In this document: one piece after another, positions 11,401-18,016 of the stretch
Numbering within the stretch: the first letter of the stretch is position 1
Layout: every line of letters begins with the position of its first letter
Origin: Rhizobium sp. Q54
Lineage (GTDB): Bacteria; Pseudomonadota; Alphaproteobacteria; Rickettsiales; UBA1997
Direction of reading: 5' to 3'
NCBI GenBank assembly: GCA_945871805.1
Contig: CAMBXE010000016.1
Coordinates: 1-34,595 of the forward strand
Length of the DNA stretch: 34,595 nucleotides
Notes under the pieces: generated by a model
Database searches by the model: none
What the model saw: the letters and a program-made list of their open reading frames with translations, nothing else
Told to the model about the DNA's origin: nothing
Translations under genes and position numbers: made by a program

Positions 11401-12387
11401 AGAAAGAAATTTTCTGATAAATTTATCAGCATCTTCCGGAGTTGTTTTTAGGCCGCCAGCTGCCACGCCATTGCCGGACGTATTAAAATTAATTTCTCCG
11501 CTATATTCTTTTCTGGATTCTCCTTCACCAAGTTCCATTGGAGTGATGTAGCAATATCCTAAGGTAGAATTTGCGTCTATTTCACTCACATTTTTTAGCC
11601 GACTTCTAGTAGCTCCAACTGGATCAAGCACTGCATCTTGCAAAACCTGGCCATATGTTTCGCCTGTGACCAACTCCATTATCATGCCAGAAAGCTCGGT
11701 GCCTAGACTGCCATATTTAAACTCTCCAAATTTATCATCGGGATTAATCTTTAAGAACTGCACTGTCTCTGCACAGCTAAACTGCTTGTCAGGATTATCC
11801 ATCAGCACCTTGGCAATCGCGGCATCATCTCTATTACTGCCAAGAGCGTGAGTATGATTTAACAAATCTCTTAATGTGACTTGAGGATAATGTGGAGCCT
11901 CTTCAATAGTTGTAAGGTAGGAACAATCTGGAAATTTAGCTTTTAATCCAGCCATAAAATGAGAGAGCCCAGTATCAATGCCGTCCGGGAAATTTTCAGT
12001 TTGACCTTCTGCTAATCGGCCACTCTTTTTTGCTGTTAACTCCTGATCCCACAATTTTAACAAAGCCGCTGAGGTAAACATTTTAGTGACGCTTCCAACG
12101 GCAATAGTGGTGTTTTCATCAATTGGCTCACTATCGCGATATGGAGATTTTTTGCCGTGAATAAACGATGATTGAACTTCTGCATTTCCACCTTCTTCAA
12201 CTACTCGATGCACAGTTTGAATTGCACTTGCTGTAATATTGTTGCCTTTGTGTTCTTTGTAAAATTCATCCAAGAGCTCAAAGGCTTTGCCCGGATCCTT
12301 AGGGAAGGCCACTGTAGTTTTGGCCTCAATATCGGCGATGATTTTTGCGGATTCTTGCGGAGATGTTGAATTAAAATCTTTTGACAT
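8479..12387 (-). CDS. Giant tandem serine beta-lactamase-like protein with central TraB/ChaN-like domain
   Basis: This is a 1302-residue protein with no signal peptide or membrane segment. Domain 1 (about 50-415) is beta-lactamase-like: SVTK (Ser99, Lys102), the LRDLLNHTHALG region near 172-183, YGS at 225-227 where YxN is expected, and HNG at 372-374. The middle part (about 490-700) has AESDHAD near 499, TFSEFP near 527 and a VVIIVAGSPHIPSLGALL block at 661-678. This pattern resembles the ChaN/TraB/erythromycin-esterase-like (TIKI) fold, which is an inference. Domain 2 (about 745-1100) has SVSK (Ser766, Lys769), LLSHRNGLI, YGN (878-880) and HIG (1069-1071). A helical tail of about 200 residues ends the protein. 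The reading frame is intact over 3.9 kb, which argues for selection. Function and substrate are unknown. Confidence 0.85.
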   Translation of the reverse strand: MSKDFNSTSPQESAKIIADIEAKTTVAFPKDPGKAFELLDEFYKEHKGNNITASAIQTVHRVVEEGGNAEVQSSFIHGKKSPYRDSEPIDENTTIAVGSVTKMFTSAALLKLWDQELTAKKSGRLAEGQTENFPDGIDTGLSHFMAGLKAKFPDCSYLTTIEEAPHYPQVTLRDLLNHTHALGSNRDDAAIAKVLMDNPDKQFSCAETVQFLKINPDDKFGEFKYGSLGTELSGMIMELVTGETYGQVLQDAVLDPVGATRSRLKNVSEIDANSTLGYCYITPMELGEGESRKEYSGEINFNTSGNGVAAGGLKTTPEDADKFIRKFLSKEAGESSLFENAEVVAALFRDEGKVGKHNICGVNNYRDGTFGHNGDNGLSESSLKYNPTTGESFYYAAVGETLTYAVAYEMISKQKEPGTEIAKEEVFLKQEELLKAGFGFEAMKSMVDQGVSFGEIAENLNAILGGKAVPAEVGDKERPSFVELITNERKAPLVIYIAESDHADATYASLVEQMIKNYEKSGRTVQTFSEFPSQSEKNRTQGVKNKTDEETYKATTEFLSAPVLTEMGDLQGRESEKDKIFERLKGKRSSELREMGLEEGIDSPELKELFKKELEQKIKNGDAPLETKRDFEWWLGGFYSAATHARMAEDVKKSLKPEVDVVIIVAGSPHIPSLGALLRDEFSDRKSLVVTNPSGQKDFPLILSDSTPELLSSVGEVIGFKMDGRNRAVLPSEVGGAKYPHDLSTIIEANSQSLPEEKEREGWIMSVSKSFCGATAALMAVEGKFGEKRMEATALDVLQVARECHPEREAEIAKYEKVLTEKGCEHVTLAQLLSHRNGLISQSSYFTNDPQFVGDNPGVIASDSVKFMPKKVGTTFSYGNPTFMLAEDLMGLVSDFGSYRHELKTRTIDRLGLAHTRPADEVAEPRKVASDVVKIAGVIDYDTANIEPAKESSSSNPLTHTQTGEIPLSAGGLCSSIADLEKFSAELAKMICGMPNALTLNHAQAKEVHQLYLDAFDAGEHCVPDGGSDEKAALYAASYSLGIMIGAINDKAETVSGRKNGEDKFHIWHIGHFTGNASEMHATMPFSFDDFRSGRAAEKSDVAAETDSVITQTDAITKQLILTMPGHDYAKQMDEYFLGKTNKDSKFVAEEDGECWRKYWQHLDLSTGKNNNLAAWQNELAAEGKLPKNFADFHTEIIAAYAPAHEALHGYLVENFIDKKTGIIDRDAIAEKFKTAENFEKLREEVLAPHLDSAQGKTQEIFVRSEIKLVAEREAQDIMSKATKSWAEKVATPNKDDSGITR

Positions 12388-12450
12388 GTTTTTGATTTTG
12401 AGTTGAGGAGGGGTGTGTGTTTTTTTTCGCTCAAAAAATCAATAAAAATT

Positions 12451-12489
12451 CTCGAGATCGCCCTTCGACAAACTCAGGGCGACCTCGAG
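12451..12489. repeat. Palindromic intergenic repeat
   Basis: The arms CTCGAGATCGCCC and GGGCGACCTCGAG pair with one mismatch around the loop TTCGACAAACTCA. The loop string is common in bacterial palindromic repeats. It lies between the divergent large hydrolase and tonB genes. Confidence 0.65.
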
Positions 12490-12572
12490 ATAGTCTCGCA
12501 AAATAATCGTTTTTAATATTGACCGTCAGTTGTTTGATAATTATTCTCGGCAAGTCACAAAATTAAAAATAA

Positions 12573-13190
12573 GTGAAAATGATTATTTCGAGTTACAAAA
12601 AATCACACGTTGTTGCTTTTATCGCTGCGGCTCTTGTGCATGGCTCTGTTGTTGCGTGGTCTCTACTCCCTTCTGATCCCGTCGTAATTAACCAGCAAGC
12701 AATCCAAGTGAGTTTTGTTGCGCCTTCAGCCAATGAAAAGAAAAATGAAAATCTTTCTCGTGAAAAATTCGCACTAAGTTTTGAGCGCGAAAATGCCCTT
12801 AGGCAGAAGCAAAGTGAAAAAGAAAAATTTGAAGGCAAAGAATCTAAAGTTGCCGGAAAAGAAACTTCTGGTCGAGTTGATCCAAACGCAATCGCAACCA
12901 GATCCGCAGAAAGTGAGCCGATTTTCAACGCAGAATATTTAAATAATCCGTCTCCTTACTACCCAGAAAAGGCAAAACGCAGAGGCGTTCAGGGTAAAGT
13001 TTTGTTGAGTGTTTTAGTTAAATCAGACGGCACTCCGGCTTCAGTTAAAATTTCACATTCAAGCGGTTCGAACGATTTAGACGAGGCAGCTCTTGACGCG
13101 GTGAAGCAGTGGAAATTTATTCCCGCGCGCAGCAAGGGTAAATCGGTTGAGGCTTCCGTAGTCGTTCCGGTCGAATTTAAAATTATCTAA
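12573..13190 (+). CDS. tonB: TonB family energy-transducing protein
   Basis: TonB spans the periplasm and passes proton-motive energy from ExbB-ExbD to outer-membrane receptors. The 205-residue product has an N-terminal anchor (SHVVAFIAAALVHGSVVAWSLL) containing the conserved His seen in TonB. A charged Lys/Glu-rich linker takes the place of the usual proline-rich one. The C-terminal TonB domain is clear: YPEKAKRRGVQGKVLLSVLV, LDEAALDAVKQWKFIPA and a final VVPVEFKI. Start is GTG at 12573 or ATG six bases later; neither has a strong ribosome site. It heads the tonB-exbB-exbD-PepSY cluster. No TonB-dependent receptor is visible in the window. Confidence 0.9.
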   Translation: MKMIISSYKKSHVVAFIAAALVHGSVVAWSLLPSDPVVINQQAIQVSFVAPSANEKKNENLSREKFALSFERENALRQKQSEKEKFEGKESKVAGKETSGRVDPNAIATRSAESEPIFNAEYLNNPSPYYPEKAKRRGVQGKVLLSVLVKSDGTPASVKISHSSGSNDLDEAALDAVKQWKFIPARSKGKSVEASVVVPVEFKII

Positions 13191-13212
13191 ACTCGTTAAT
13201 TAAATCTTTTTG

Positions 13213-13283
13213 CTGGTTGAGCGGAGTCTAAACCAAAAAAAGATCGGCGCCGAACTTTCTTGGTTTCGACTCCGCTCAACCAG
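13213..13283. repeat. Palindromic repeat (GGTTGAGCGGAGTC family)
   Basis: Arms of about 24 bases at 13213-13236 and 13260-13283 are nearly perfect inverted copies (CTGGTTGAGCGGAGTCTAAA against its complement, one mismatch). The same arm sequence recurs in the larger element at 15148-15254, so the tonB cluster carries two members of this family. Confidence 0.8.
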
Positions 13284-13311
13284 CGAAACTTTTACAATTA
13301 CTTCAAATAAA

Positions 13312-13953
13312 ATGGATTTCATTCACGCTTTCTCGCAAGGCAACGCAGTTTTGGTCGCAGTATTTGCGCTGCTAATCGCAATGTCCTTTGCCAGTTGGTA
13401 CATTATTTTCTGGAAGGGTCTTTTGCTGCGTCGCGAATATTTGGCTTACAAAAAATTCTACGTCGAGCACGTAAAAATTCAGAATTGGCCAGTCAGAGAA
13501 AATCTCAAAACAGTTGACGGCGCGGTAAATTTTTTGATCACTGAGGTAAAAAATTTAGAAACAGTTTTACCGCAATATTTTGGACACGAGGCAAAAAAAG
13601 AAATCCTCACAATGCATTTGCTGCAAGTTCTAGATGAAACGCGCTCTTGGCTTGACAAGGGCTTAACAATTCTTGCTTCAATCGGAAGTTCTGCGCCATT
13701 CATCGGATTATTCGGAACGGTTTGGGGAATTTACAACTCGCTGCAAAATATTTCTGCACAAGGAAATGCCGGCCTCTCAACCGTTGCTGGTCCGATGGGC
13801 GAAGCTTTGGTTGCAACGGCGATTGGCCTATTTGCTGCGATCCCGGCGGTTCTCGCTTACAACGCTTTCGTTCGCCTCAATCGTCTTCTCGTCCAAAATC
13901 TTCGTCACGTTGCCGAGCAACTCACCGTTTATTTGTCGAACGATGCAAAATAG
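13312..13953 (+). CDS. exbB: ExbB/TolQ family proton channel protein
   Basis: ExbB forms the inner-membrane proton channel that drives TonB. The product is 213 residues if started at the ATG at 13312. An in-frame extension back to 13210 only translates a palindromic repeat and is rejected. There are three membrane segments: about 10-32 (VLVAVFALLIAMSFASWYI), about 135-160 (LASIGSSAPFIGLFGTVWGI) and about 175-198 (ALVATAIGLFAAIPAVLAYN). The GLFGTVWGIYNSL and EALVATAIGLFAAIPAV blocks are diagnostic for MotA/TolQ/ExbB. Placement after tonB favours ExbB over TolQ. It overlaps exbD by 11 bases. Confidence 0.92.
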   Translation: MDFIHAFSQGNAVLVAVFALLIAMSFASWYIIFWKGLLLRREYLAYKKFYVEHVKIQNWPVRENLKTVDGAVNFLITEVKNLETVLPQYFGHEAKKEILTMHLLQVLDETRSWLDKGLTILASIGSSAPFIGLFGTVWGIYNSLQNISAQGNAGLSTVAGPMGEALVATAIGLFAAIPAVLAYNAFVRLNRLLVQNLRHVAEQLTVYLSNDAK

Positions 13954-14350
13954 TTTCGAGCGCGAAGAGCTTCAGGCGCCGCTTTTTGAAATAAACATGA
14001 CGCCTCTAGTTGACGTGATGCTTGTGCTTTTGGTGATTTTTTTAGTTACCGCGCCGATGCTGAATAGCGCGATCAAGCTTAATTTGCCGGCAGAAAGCGC
14101 GGCACAAATTACTGAAGAAAAAGCCGTAACAATCTCTGTAAGTTCTGACGGAAAATATTTTTTGAATGATGCAGAAATCTCTATTGGCGCACTTGAAGCT
14201 CAGTTAAAAATTTTGGGAAAAGAAGATCCAAAGCAACAAATTCACCTTCGCGCTGACGTAAATGTTAATTACGGAAAAGTTAGTCACCTGCTTGCAGGCT
14301 TACAGCGCGCTGGCTTGTCGAATATCGGCTTCATTACGGAGCCAAAATAA
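13943..14350 (+). CDS. exbD: ExbD/TolR family biopolymer transport protein
   Basis: ExbD is the single-span partner of ExbB. The 135-residue product starts at the ATG at 13943, inside the end of exbB. Its cytoplasmic N-terminus FEINMTPLVDVMLVLLVIFL contains the conserved NMTPLVDV motif with the essential membrane Asp. The periplasmic domain ends HLLAGLQRAGLSNIGFITEP, typical of the family. A longer frame starting at 13673 runs through exbB and is not real at its 5' end. The TAA stop at 14348-14350 is in the same frame as the following PepSY gene. Confidence 0.93.
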   Translation: MQNSFEREELQAPLFEINMTPLVDVMLVLLVIFLVTAPMLNSAIKLNLPAESAAQITEEKAVTISVSSDGKYFLNDAEISIGALEAQLKILGKEDPKQQIHLRADVNVNYGKVSHLLAGLQRAGLSNIGFITEPK

Positions 14351-14353
14351 TTT

Positions 14354-15142
14354 CTGAAAAAATTTTTTAAAAAGCTCCATCTTTATTTTGCTTTAGCGCT
14401 CTTTATTCCTTTGATTTTACAGGGTTTAACCGGCGCGACTTTAGTTTTTCAGCGCGAAATTTCCGACGCGATTTTGCGTAAAAATTATAATTTTGCTGAA
14501 GGAAAAAAGGCCGAAGAGAATTTAATAATTGAGGCGGGAAAAAAAATCACACCGCCAGAATTTATTTTTCAGTCGGTGAAAATTTCTGCCGCAGCAGCTG
14601 TGCGTTTCAGTAAAAATGGCGAGAAGAAAGAGTGGGTTGAAGTCTTGCTGGATCCGGTTTCGCTCGATGTTTTAGAGATCAGAAATCCCGACAAAAACTT
14701 TTTTAAAATCGTAAAAAATTTTCACGAGAGCCTTCTTCTTCCCAGAGAAGCCGGTAAAAATATCGTCGGAATTTTTGGCGCTGTAATGCTTTTCATGTGC
14801 GCAAGCGGGCTAATTATTTGGTGGCCAAAACAAAAATTTTCACGCCAAGCTTTTACTTTTAAACTCTCTGCAACGGGGAGGCAATTTCACCGCGGTTTGC
14901 ACGGCGCAGCTGGTTTTTGGTTTTTGATCCCACTTACTCTGACAAGCGTTACCGGCATTTACTTAGTTTATTTTAAAGGGCCGAGCTCGAATAAAGTTTG
15001 GCACGCAATTCACGAAGGAAGTTGGGCTGGATTGTTTTCGCAAATTGAAGTTTTTCTTGTCGGATTTCTGCCGCTACTTTTTTCAATCACTGGAATTTGT
15101 TTGTGGTGGATCAAAAAAAGAAGTAGAAAAATTTCTGCGTAA
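14354..15142 (+). CDS. PepSY-associated membrane protein (iron-regulated/flavin-reductase-like)
   Basis: This protein of about 262 residues resembles PepSY_TM family proteins, which often sit with TonB systems and are thought to reduce or handle siderophore iron in the inner membrane. The membrane segments are an N-terminal one ending LILQGLTGATLVF, then GAVMLFMCASGLIIWWP, FWFLIPLTLTSVTGIYLVYF and FLVGFLPLLFSITGICLWW. Conserved WWP and HRGLHGAAG motifs are visible. There is no ATG, GTG or TTG at the family's expected N-terminus. The coding frame (KKFFKKLHLYFALALFIPL) follows the exbD stop directly, so a CTG at 14354 is the likely start. The first standard start, TTG at 14411, would cut the first helix. 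Confidence 0.75.
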   Translation: MKKFFKKLHLYFALALFIPLILQGLTGATLVFQREISDAILRKNYNFAEGKKAEENLIIEAGKKITPPEFIFQSVKISAAAAVRFSKNGEKKEWVEVLLDPVSLDVLEIRNPDKNFFKIVKNFHESLLLPREAGKNIVGIFGAVMLFMCASGLIIWWPKQKFSRQAFTFKLSATGRQFHRGLHGAAGFWFLIPLTLTSVTGIYLVYFKGPSSNKVWHAIHEGSWAGLFSQIEVFLVGFLPLLFSITGICLWWIKKRSRKISA

Positions 15143-15147
15143 ATTTT

Positions 15148-15254
15148 CTTGGTTTCGACTCCGCTCAACCGGCGTAAATTCCGCTGGCCAAGCAGAGCGA
15201 ATTTCGCCGATTGAGCGAAGTAAATTTCGCCGGTTGAGCGAAGTCGAAACCAAG
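15148..15254. repeat. 107-bp palindromic repeat element
   Basis: The outer arms (CTTGGTTTCGACTCCGCTCA and its near complement) enclose further GAGCGAA/TTCGC palindromes. Both strands stay open, a side effect of the palindrome and not evidence of genes. It belongs to the same family as 13213-13283. Confidence 0.8.
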
Positions 15255-15342
15255 AAATTCTGAGCAGTTTTTTCAACTTTTTCGCTAAAAATTTAAGCCC
15301 CCCTCAAACATCGACCCCACTGAGTGCGCGAGGGTTTTTCCA

Positions 15343-15378
15343 GAAGTTTAGCCTCGAGGCTAAACTTCAGTTTTTTTA
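15343..15378 (+). terminator. Rho-independent terminator upstream of the response-regulator remnant
   Basis: A 26-bp perfect palindrome (15343-15368, GAAGTTTAGCC / GGCTAAACTTC around TCGA) is followed by AGTTTTTTTA. It ends only about 12 bases before the ATG at 15391, so it either ends tonB-cluster transcription or attenuates the downstream gene. Confidence 0.8.
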
Positions 15379-15390
15379 GAGATTTTTCCA

Positions 15391-15877
15391 ATGCGAATTT
15401 TAGTTGTCGAAGACGATCCAATGCTTGGCAAAGCAATCAAAAATGCTCTCGGAAATGAAATAATGTCGTTGATTTAATGGTCGACGCTGAGTCGGGTGCA
15501 GATGATTACCTTACAAAGCCATTTGATTTGTCAGAATTGCTCGCGCGGATTCGCTCACTTACGCGCAGAAGCAAGGGAATCGCAGAGCCGATTTTTAGTT
15601 ACGACGACATTGAGCTTGATCCAGCAAAGCACCGGGTGAGTAAGGCTGGGCAGGTTGTTGATCTCTCGCCAAAAGAATTCGCGATTCTAAAAATGCTTTT
15701 GGAAAATATTGGAAAAGCAGTTTCCAAATCTCGTTTAGAAAATTTGCTTTACAGCTGGAACAGCGCGGTTGAGAGCAATAGGATCGAAGTTCACATTCAC
15801 CATTTGCGCAAAAAAATTGGGCAAAGTTTTATTAAAAATATTCGCTCCGCTGCTCATTTTTTTATTCCGCTTTTTTT
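15391..15877 (+). pseudogene. Response regulator (OmpR/QseB-like), frameshifted and receiver-deleted
   Basis: The remnant starts as a normal OmpR-family regulator: MRILVVEDDPMLGKAIKNAL with the acidic pocket Asp residues. After GNE the frame shifts and stops at 15475-15477. In the next frame NNVVDLMVDAES continues the receiver and then jumps straight to GADDYLTKPFDLSELLARIR. About 45 receiver residues are missing, including the phospho-acceptor Asp and the conserved Thr. The winged-helix domain (LSPKEFAILKMLLENIGKAV, EVHIHHLRKKIG) is nearly whole but loses its end after FIKNIR, where it is fused in frame to kinase sequence. It is nonfunctional as a regulator. Confidence 0.85.
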
Positions 15878-15879
15878 AA

Positions 15880-16057
15880 CCCAGATCCGTCATTAGAATT
15901 GCGACAGTATCTCGCTAAGCCTTAATTCTATTAGTCTCGGGCGAGCGCCGCACCGGAAAGCGTAGCATGCATACGCTGACGGAGGGGAGCGGAGAGCGAG
16001 GCTAATAGAATTAAGGGTTAGTAGAGATAATGGCGTGATTCTAATGACGGATCTGGG
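15880..16057. mobile_element. MITE-like element, copy 1 (178 bp, full length)
   Basis: The terminal inverted repeats start CCCAGATCCGTCATTAGAAT and the interior is almost entirely palindromic. It is flanked on both sides by TTTAA, a 5-bp target duplication. The element has no transposase. Its small open frames (about 60-75 codons) recur in copy 3 only because the DNA is the same. It lies inside the histidine-kinase remnant: removing the element and one TTTAA rejoins the kinase frame exactly. Confidence 0.88.
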
Positions 16058-16862
16058 TTTAATTATTTTTTCGACGGTGAAGAAGGAGCTTGAACCCTTG
16101 AAATTGCTAGCTTTGCGCATTGAAGAAATTTCCGGAACAACGCTGGGGCATTTTAAAAATCCACAGGCCCCAACTGAGTTACAGCCATTTTTAAAATCAT
16201 TTAATTCGCTGCTCGCACGGCTTTCTGAATCAATGAATTCTGAACGAAGATTTGCTGATTACGCTGCGCACGAACTTAACACTCCGCTAGCCGCAATCAA
16301 GTTGCAGGCGCAGATTTTGGCGAGCGGCAAACATCCAGAAAAGCACGCAGAATATTTACAAGATTTGCTCGCCGGAATTGATCGTTCTGCGCATTTGGTT
16401 GAGCAATTGCTTCTTCTTTCTCGCCTGGAAGTTGACGACAAAAATTTTCCTAAAGAAAGATTTGATCTTGCCAAATTGGCTCTGGCATTGGTTTTGAGTA
16501 AGGATCGAAAAATCAAATTTCACTGCGCGAATAAAAATAACGAGATCAAGGCAAATAAATTTTACGTCGAAATTTTAATCAAAAATTTACTCGACAACGC
16601 AATTAAATACAGTTTTCCAAACACTGAAATTGCAGTCGAAATTTCTGAAAAAACTTTACTGATTAACAATGTTGGAAAGGAAATTTCTGCGACAGAAATC
16701 GCGAGAATATTTGACAATTTTTACCGCGCGAAAAATTCGCAAGATCAGAGTGGGTGCGGGCTTGGGCTTTCAATCGCGAAGAAAATAATCGCACTGCATT
16801 CGGGTGAAATTTTCTTTGAATCGAAGAGTGGGAAGAATGAGGTGAGGGTGGTTTTTGGGTGA
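16058..16862 (+). pseudogene. Sensor histidine kinase (QseC-like), N-terminally deleted and interrupted by a MITE
   Basis: The C-terminal kinase core is readable. There is a membrane end (IIFSTVKKELEPL), a HAMP-like stretch and the phospho-acceptor box ERRFADYAAHELNTPLAAIK. Then come the N-box NLLDNAIKYS, a degenerate G1 (NNVGKEIS, where DxGxG is expected), the F-box IFDNFYRA and the G2 box GCGLGLSIA. The first membrane helix and the sensor domain are gone. The second membrane helix (FFIPLFLIIFSTV) is cut by the MITE at 15880-16057. Upstream of the MITE the kinase frame is fused to the truncated response regulator. The kinase is presumed nonfunctional. Confidence 0.82.
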
Positions 16863-16863
16863 G

Positions 16864-17004
16864 AATTCCTGGATTCCCGCCTGCGCGGGAGCGGCTAGTA
16901 GGGCTCCTACTTTCAGTGTCATCCCCGCGAAAGCGGGGATCCAGGAGATTGGTCACTTGCTCCGAGCGCGTTGTCCTGGATCCCCGCCTTCGCGGGGATG
17001 ACGG
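16864..17004. repeat. Cluster of REP-like GC hairpins
   Basis: The segments at 16918-16946 and 16974-17002 are nearly perfect inverted copies of each other (GTCATCCCCGCGAAAGCGGG and its complement), and each is itself a hairpin. A third partial copy (GGATTCCCGCCTGCGCGGGA) is at 16869-16888. These fill the spacer after the kinase remnant and contain no gene. Confidence 0.8.
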
Positions 17005-17048
17005 TTGGAAAATCGGAAATTAATTTTCCAAACTTAATCAAACTTTAA

Positions 17049-17102
17049 CCCAGATCCGTCATTAGAATTGCGCCATTATCTCTACTAACCCTTAATTCTA
17101 TT
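17049..17102. mobile_element. MITE-like element, copy 2 (truncated to 54 bp)
   Basis: Only one end of the 178-bp element remains, from CCCAGATCCGTCATTAGAAT to TTAATTCTATT, preceded by the usual TTTAA. Similarity stops abruptly at about 17102. The GIY-YIG gene begins 90 bases later, so the element was probably cut by the event that brought in that gene. Confidence 0.85.
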
Positions 17103-17191
17103 TGGATCGTCAAATGACTCTTTCTACAACCAGAAAATAAACTCACAGAATTCAAGCCATTTAGGTTTTGGTTAAGCAACAAAAGGATGTA

Positions 17192-18016
17192 ATGAAAATG
17201 GGTAAAACAATCACAACCTACCTTATCGAAGGCAGCTCAACAGGGCTAAAATCCACCTTCATTTCCAACAAAGTTTGCAACGCACTCTTCATTCCTCGTG
17301 CAAAACTCAACGAGGCAAAAAATCGCGAAGAGTTAAGTCGTCCATCGCTTTACCTGTTACTTGGCGAAGAAAACCAAGCCTATGTCGGAGAGATAGAAAA
17401 CTTCATCGAACGAGTCAAAGACCACGACCAGAAAAAAGAGTTTTGGAACGAAGCAATAGCATTCAGCGCAAAAGACAATTACCTAACCAAGGCAGACGTC
17501 CAATACTTGGAATTCTTGGCGATCAACCAAATCAAAAAAGCTGATAGAATCAAACTCGAAGAAAACAAACAAAGCCCCAAAGCCCCGAACTTACAAGAGC
17601 ACCAAAGAGATTCTGTTCATGAATTTTTTGAGGATGTGAAGCTGTTAAGTTCTTTTTTAGGCTACAAACTTTTTGAGGTGATTGAAGAAAAAACCAAACA
17701 TCTTTTCTACTGCAAAAGCGGCAAAGGAACCGATGCCAAAGGCTTCTACGATGAAAATGGATTCACAGTTTTAGCTGGTTCAAAAGTTTGCAAAGAGACC
17801 ACTAGTTCTTTTGTGGTTAAAGGGTCGGCTGCGATGAATCGGGATTTTTATTTTAAAGAATTCTGCAAGGAAAATGACGATTTATTTACCGCTGAAAAAA
17901 ACATAACATTTAACAGTCCATCAACAGCATCAACTTTTTGTCTTGGCATGAGAAGCAATGGCTGGACGAGCTGGAAAGATAAAGATGGAAAAACTCTCGA
18001 CGAAAAATTTAGGTAA
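17192..18016 (+). CDS. GIY-YIG nuclease family protein with DUF4357 C-terminal domain
   Basis: This protein of about 274 residues has the layout of GIY-YIG nucleases carrying DUF4357. The nuclease core is near residues 60-110, with SLYLLLGEENQAYVGEIENF standing for the two Tyr motifs and a downstream catalytic-type Arg/Glu region. The tail GMRSNGWTSWKDKDGKTLDE is the typical DUF4357 end. The ATG at 17192 is chosen because AAAAGGA lies 5 bases before it; a TTG at 17168 would add 8 residues. The gene looks intact while everything around it is broken. Its left side is a truncated MITE, and its right side abuts a SulP transporter lacking its N-terminal half. It was probably acquired by transfer. 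Confidence 0.85.
   Translation: MKMGKTITTYLIEGSSTGLKSTFISNKVCNALFIPRAKLNEAKNREELSRPSLYLLLGEENQAYVGEIENFIERVKDHDQKKEFWNEAIAFSAKDNYLTKADVQYLEFLAINQIKKADRIKLEENKQSPKAPNLQEHQRDSVHEFFEDVKLLSSFLGYKLFEVIEEKTKHLFYCKSGKGTDAKGFYDENGFTVLAGSKVCKETTSSFVVKGSAAMNRDFYFKEFCKENDDLFTAEKNITFNSPSTASTFCLGMRSNGWTSWKDKDGKTLDEKFR

Noticed and set aside
15010-15276. Opposed open frames over the 15148-15254 palindrome
   Set aside because: Palindromic DNA keeps both strands open. They overlap the end of the real PepSY gene, and the translations have no domain.
15893-16120. 75-codon frame on the - strand, similar to a 60-codon frame at 19633-19815
   Set aside because: Both lie inside copies of the 178-bp element. Their likeness is explained by the repeated DNA, and neither has a ribosome site or a known domain.
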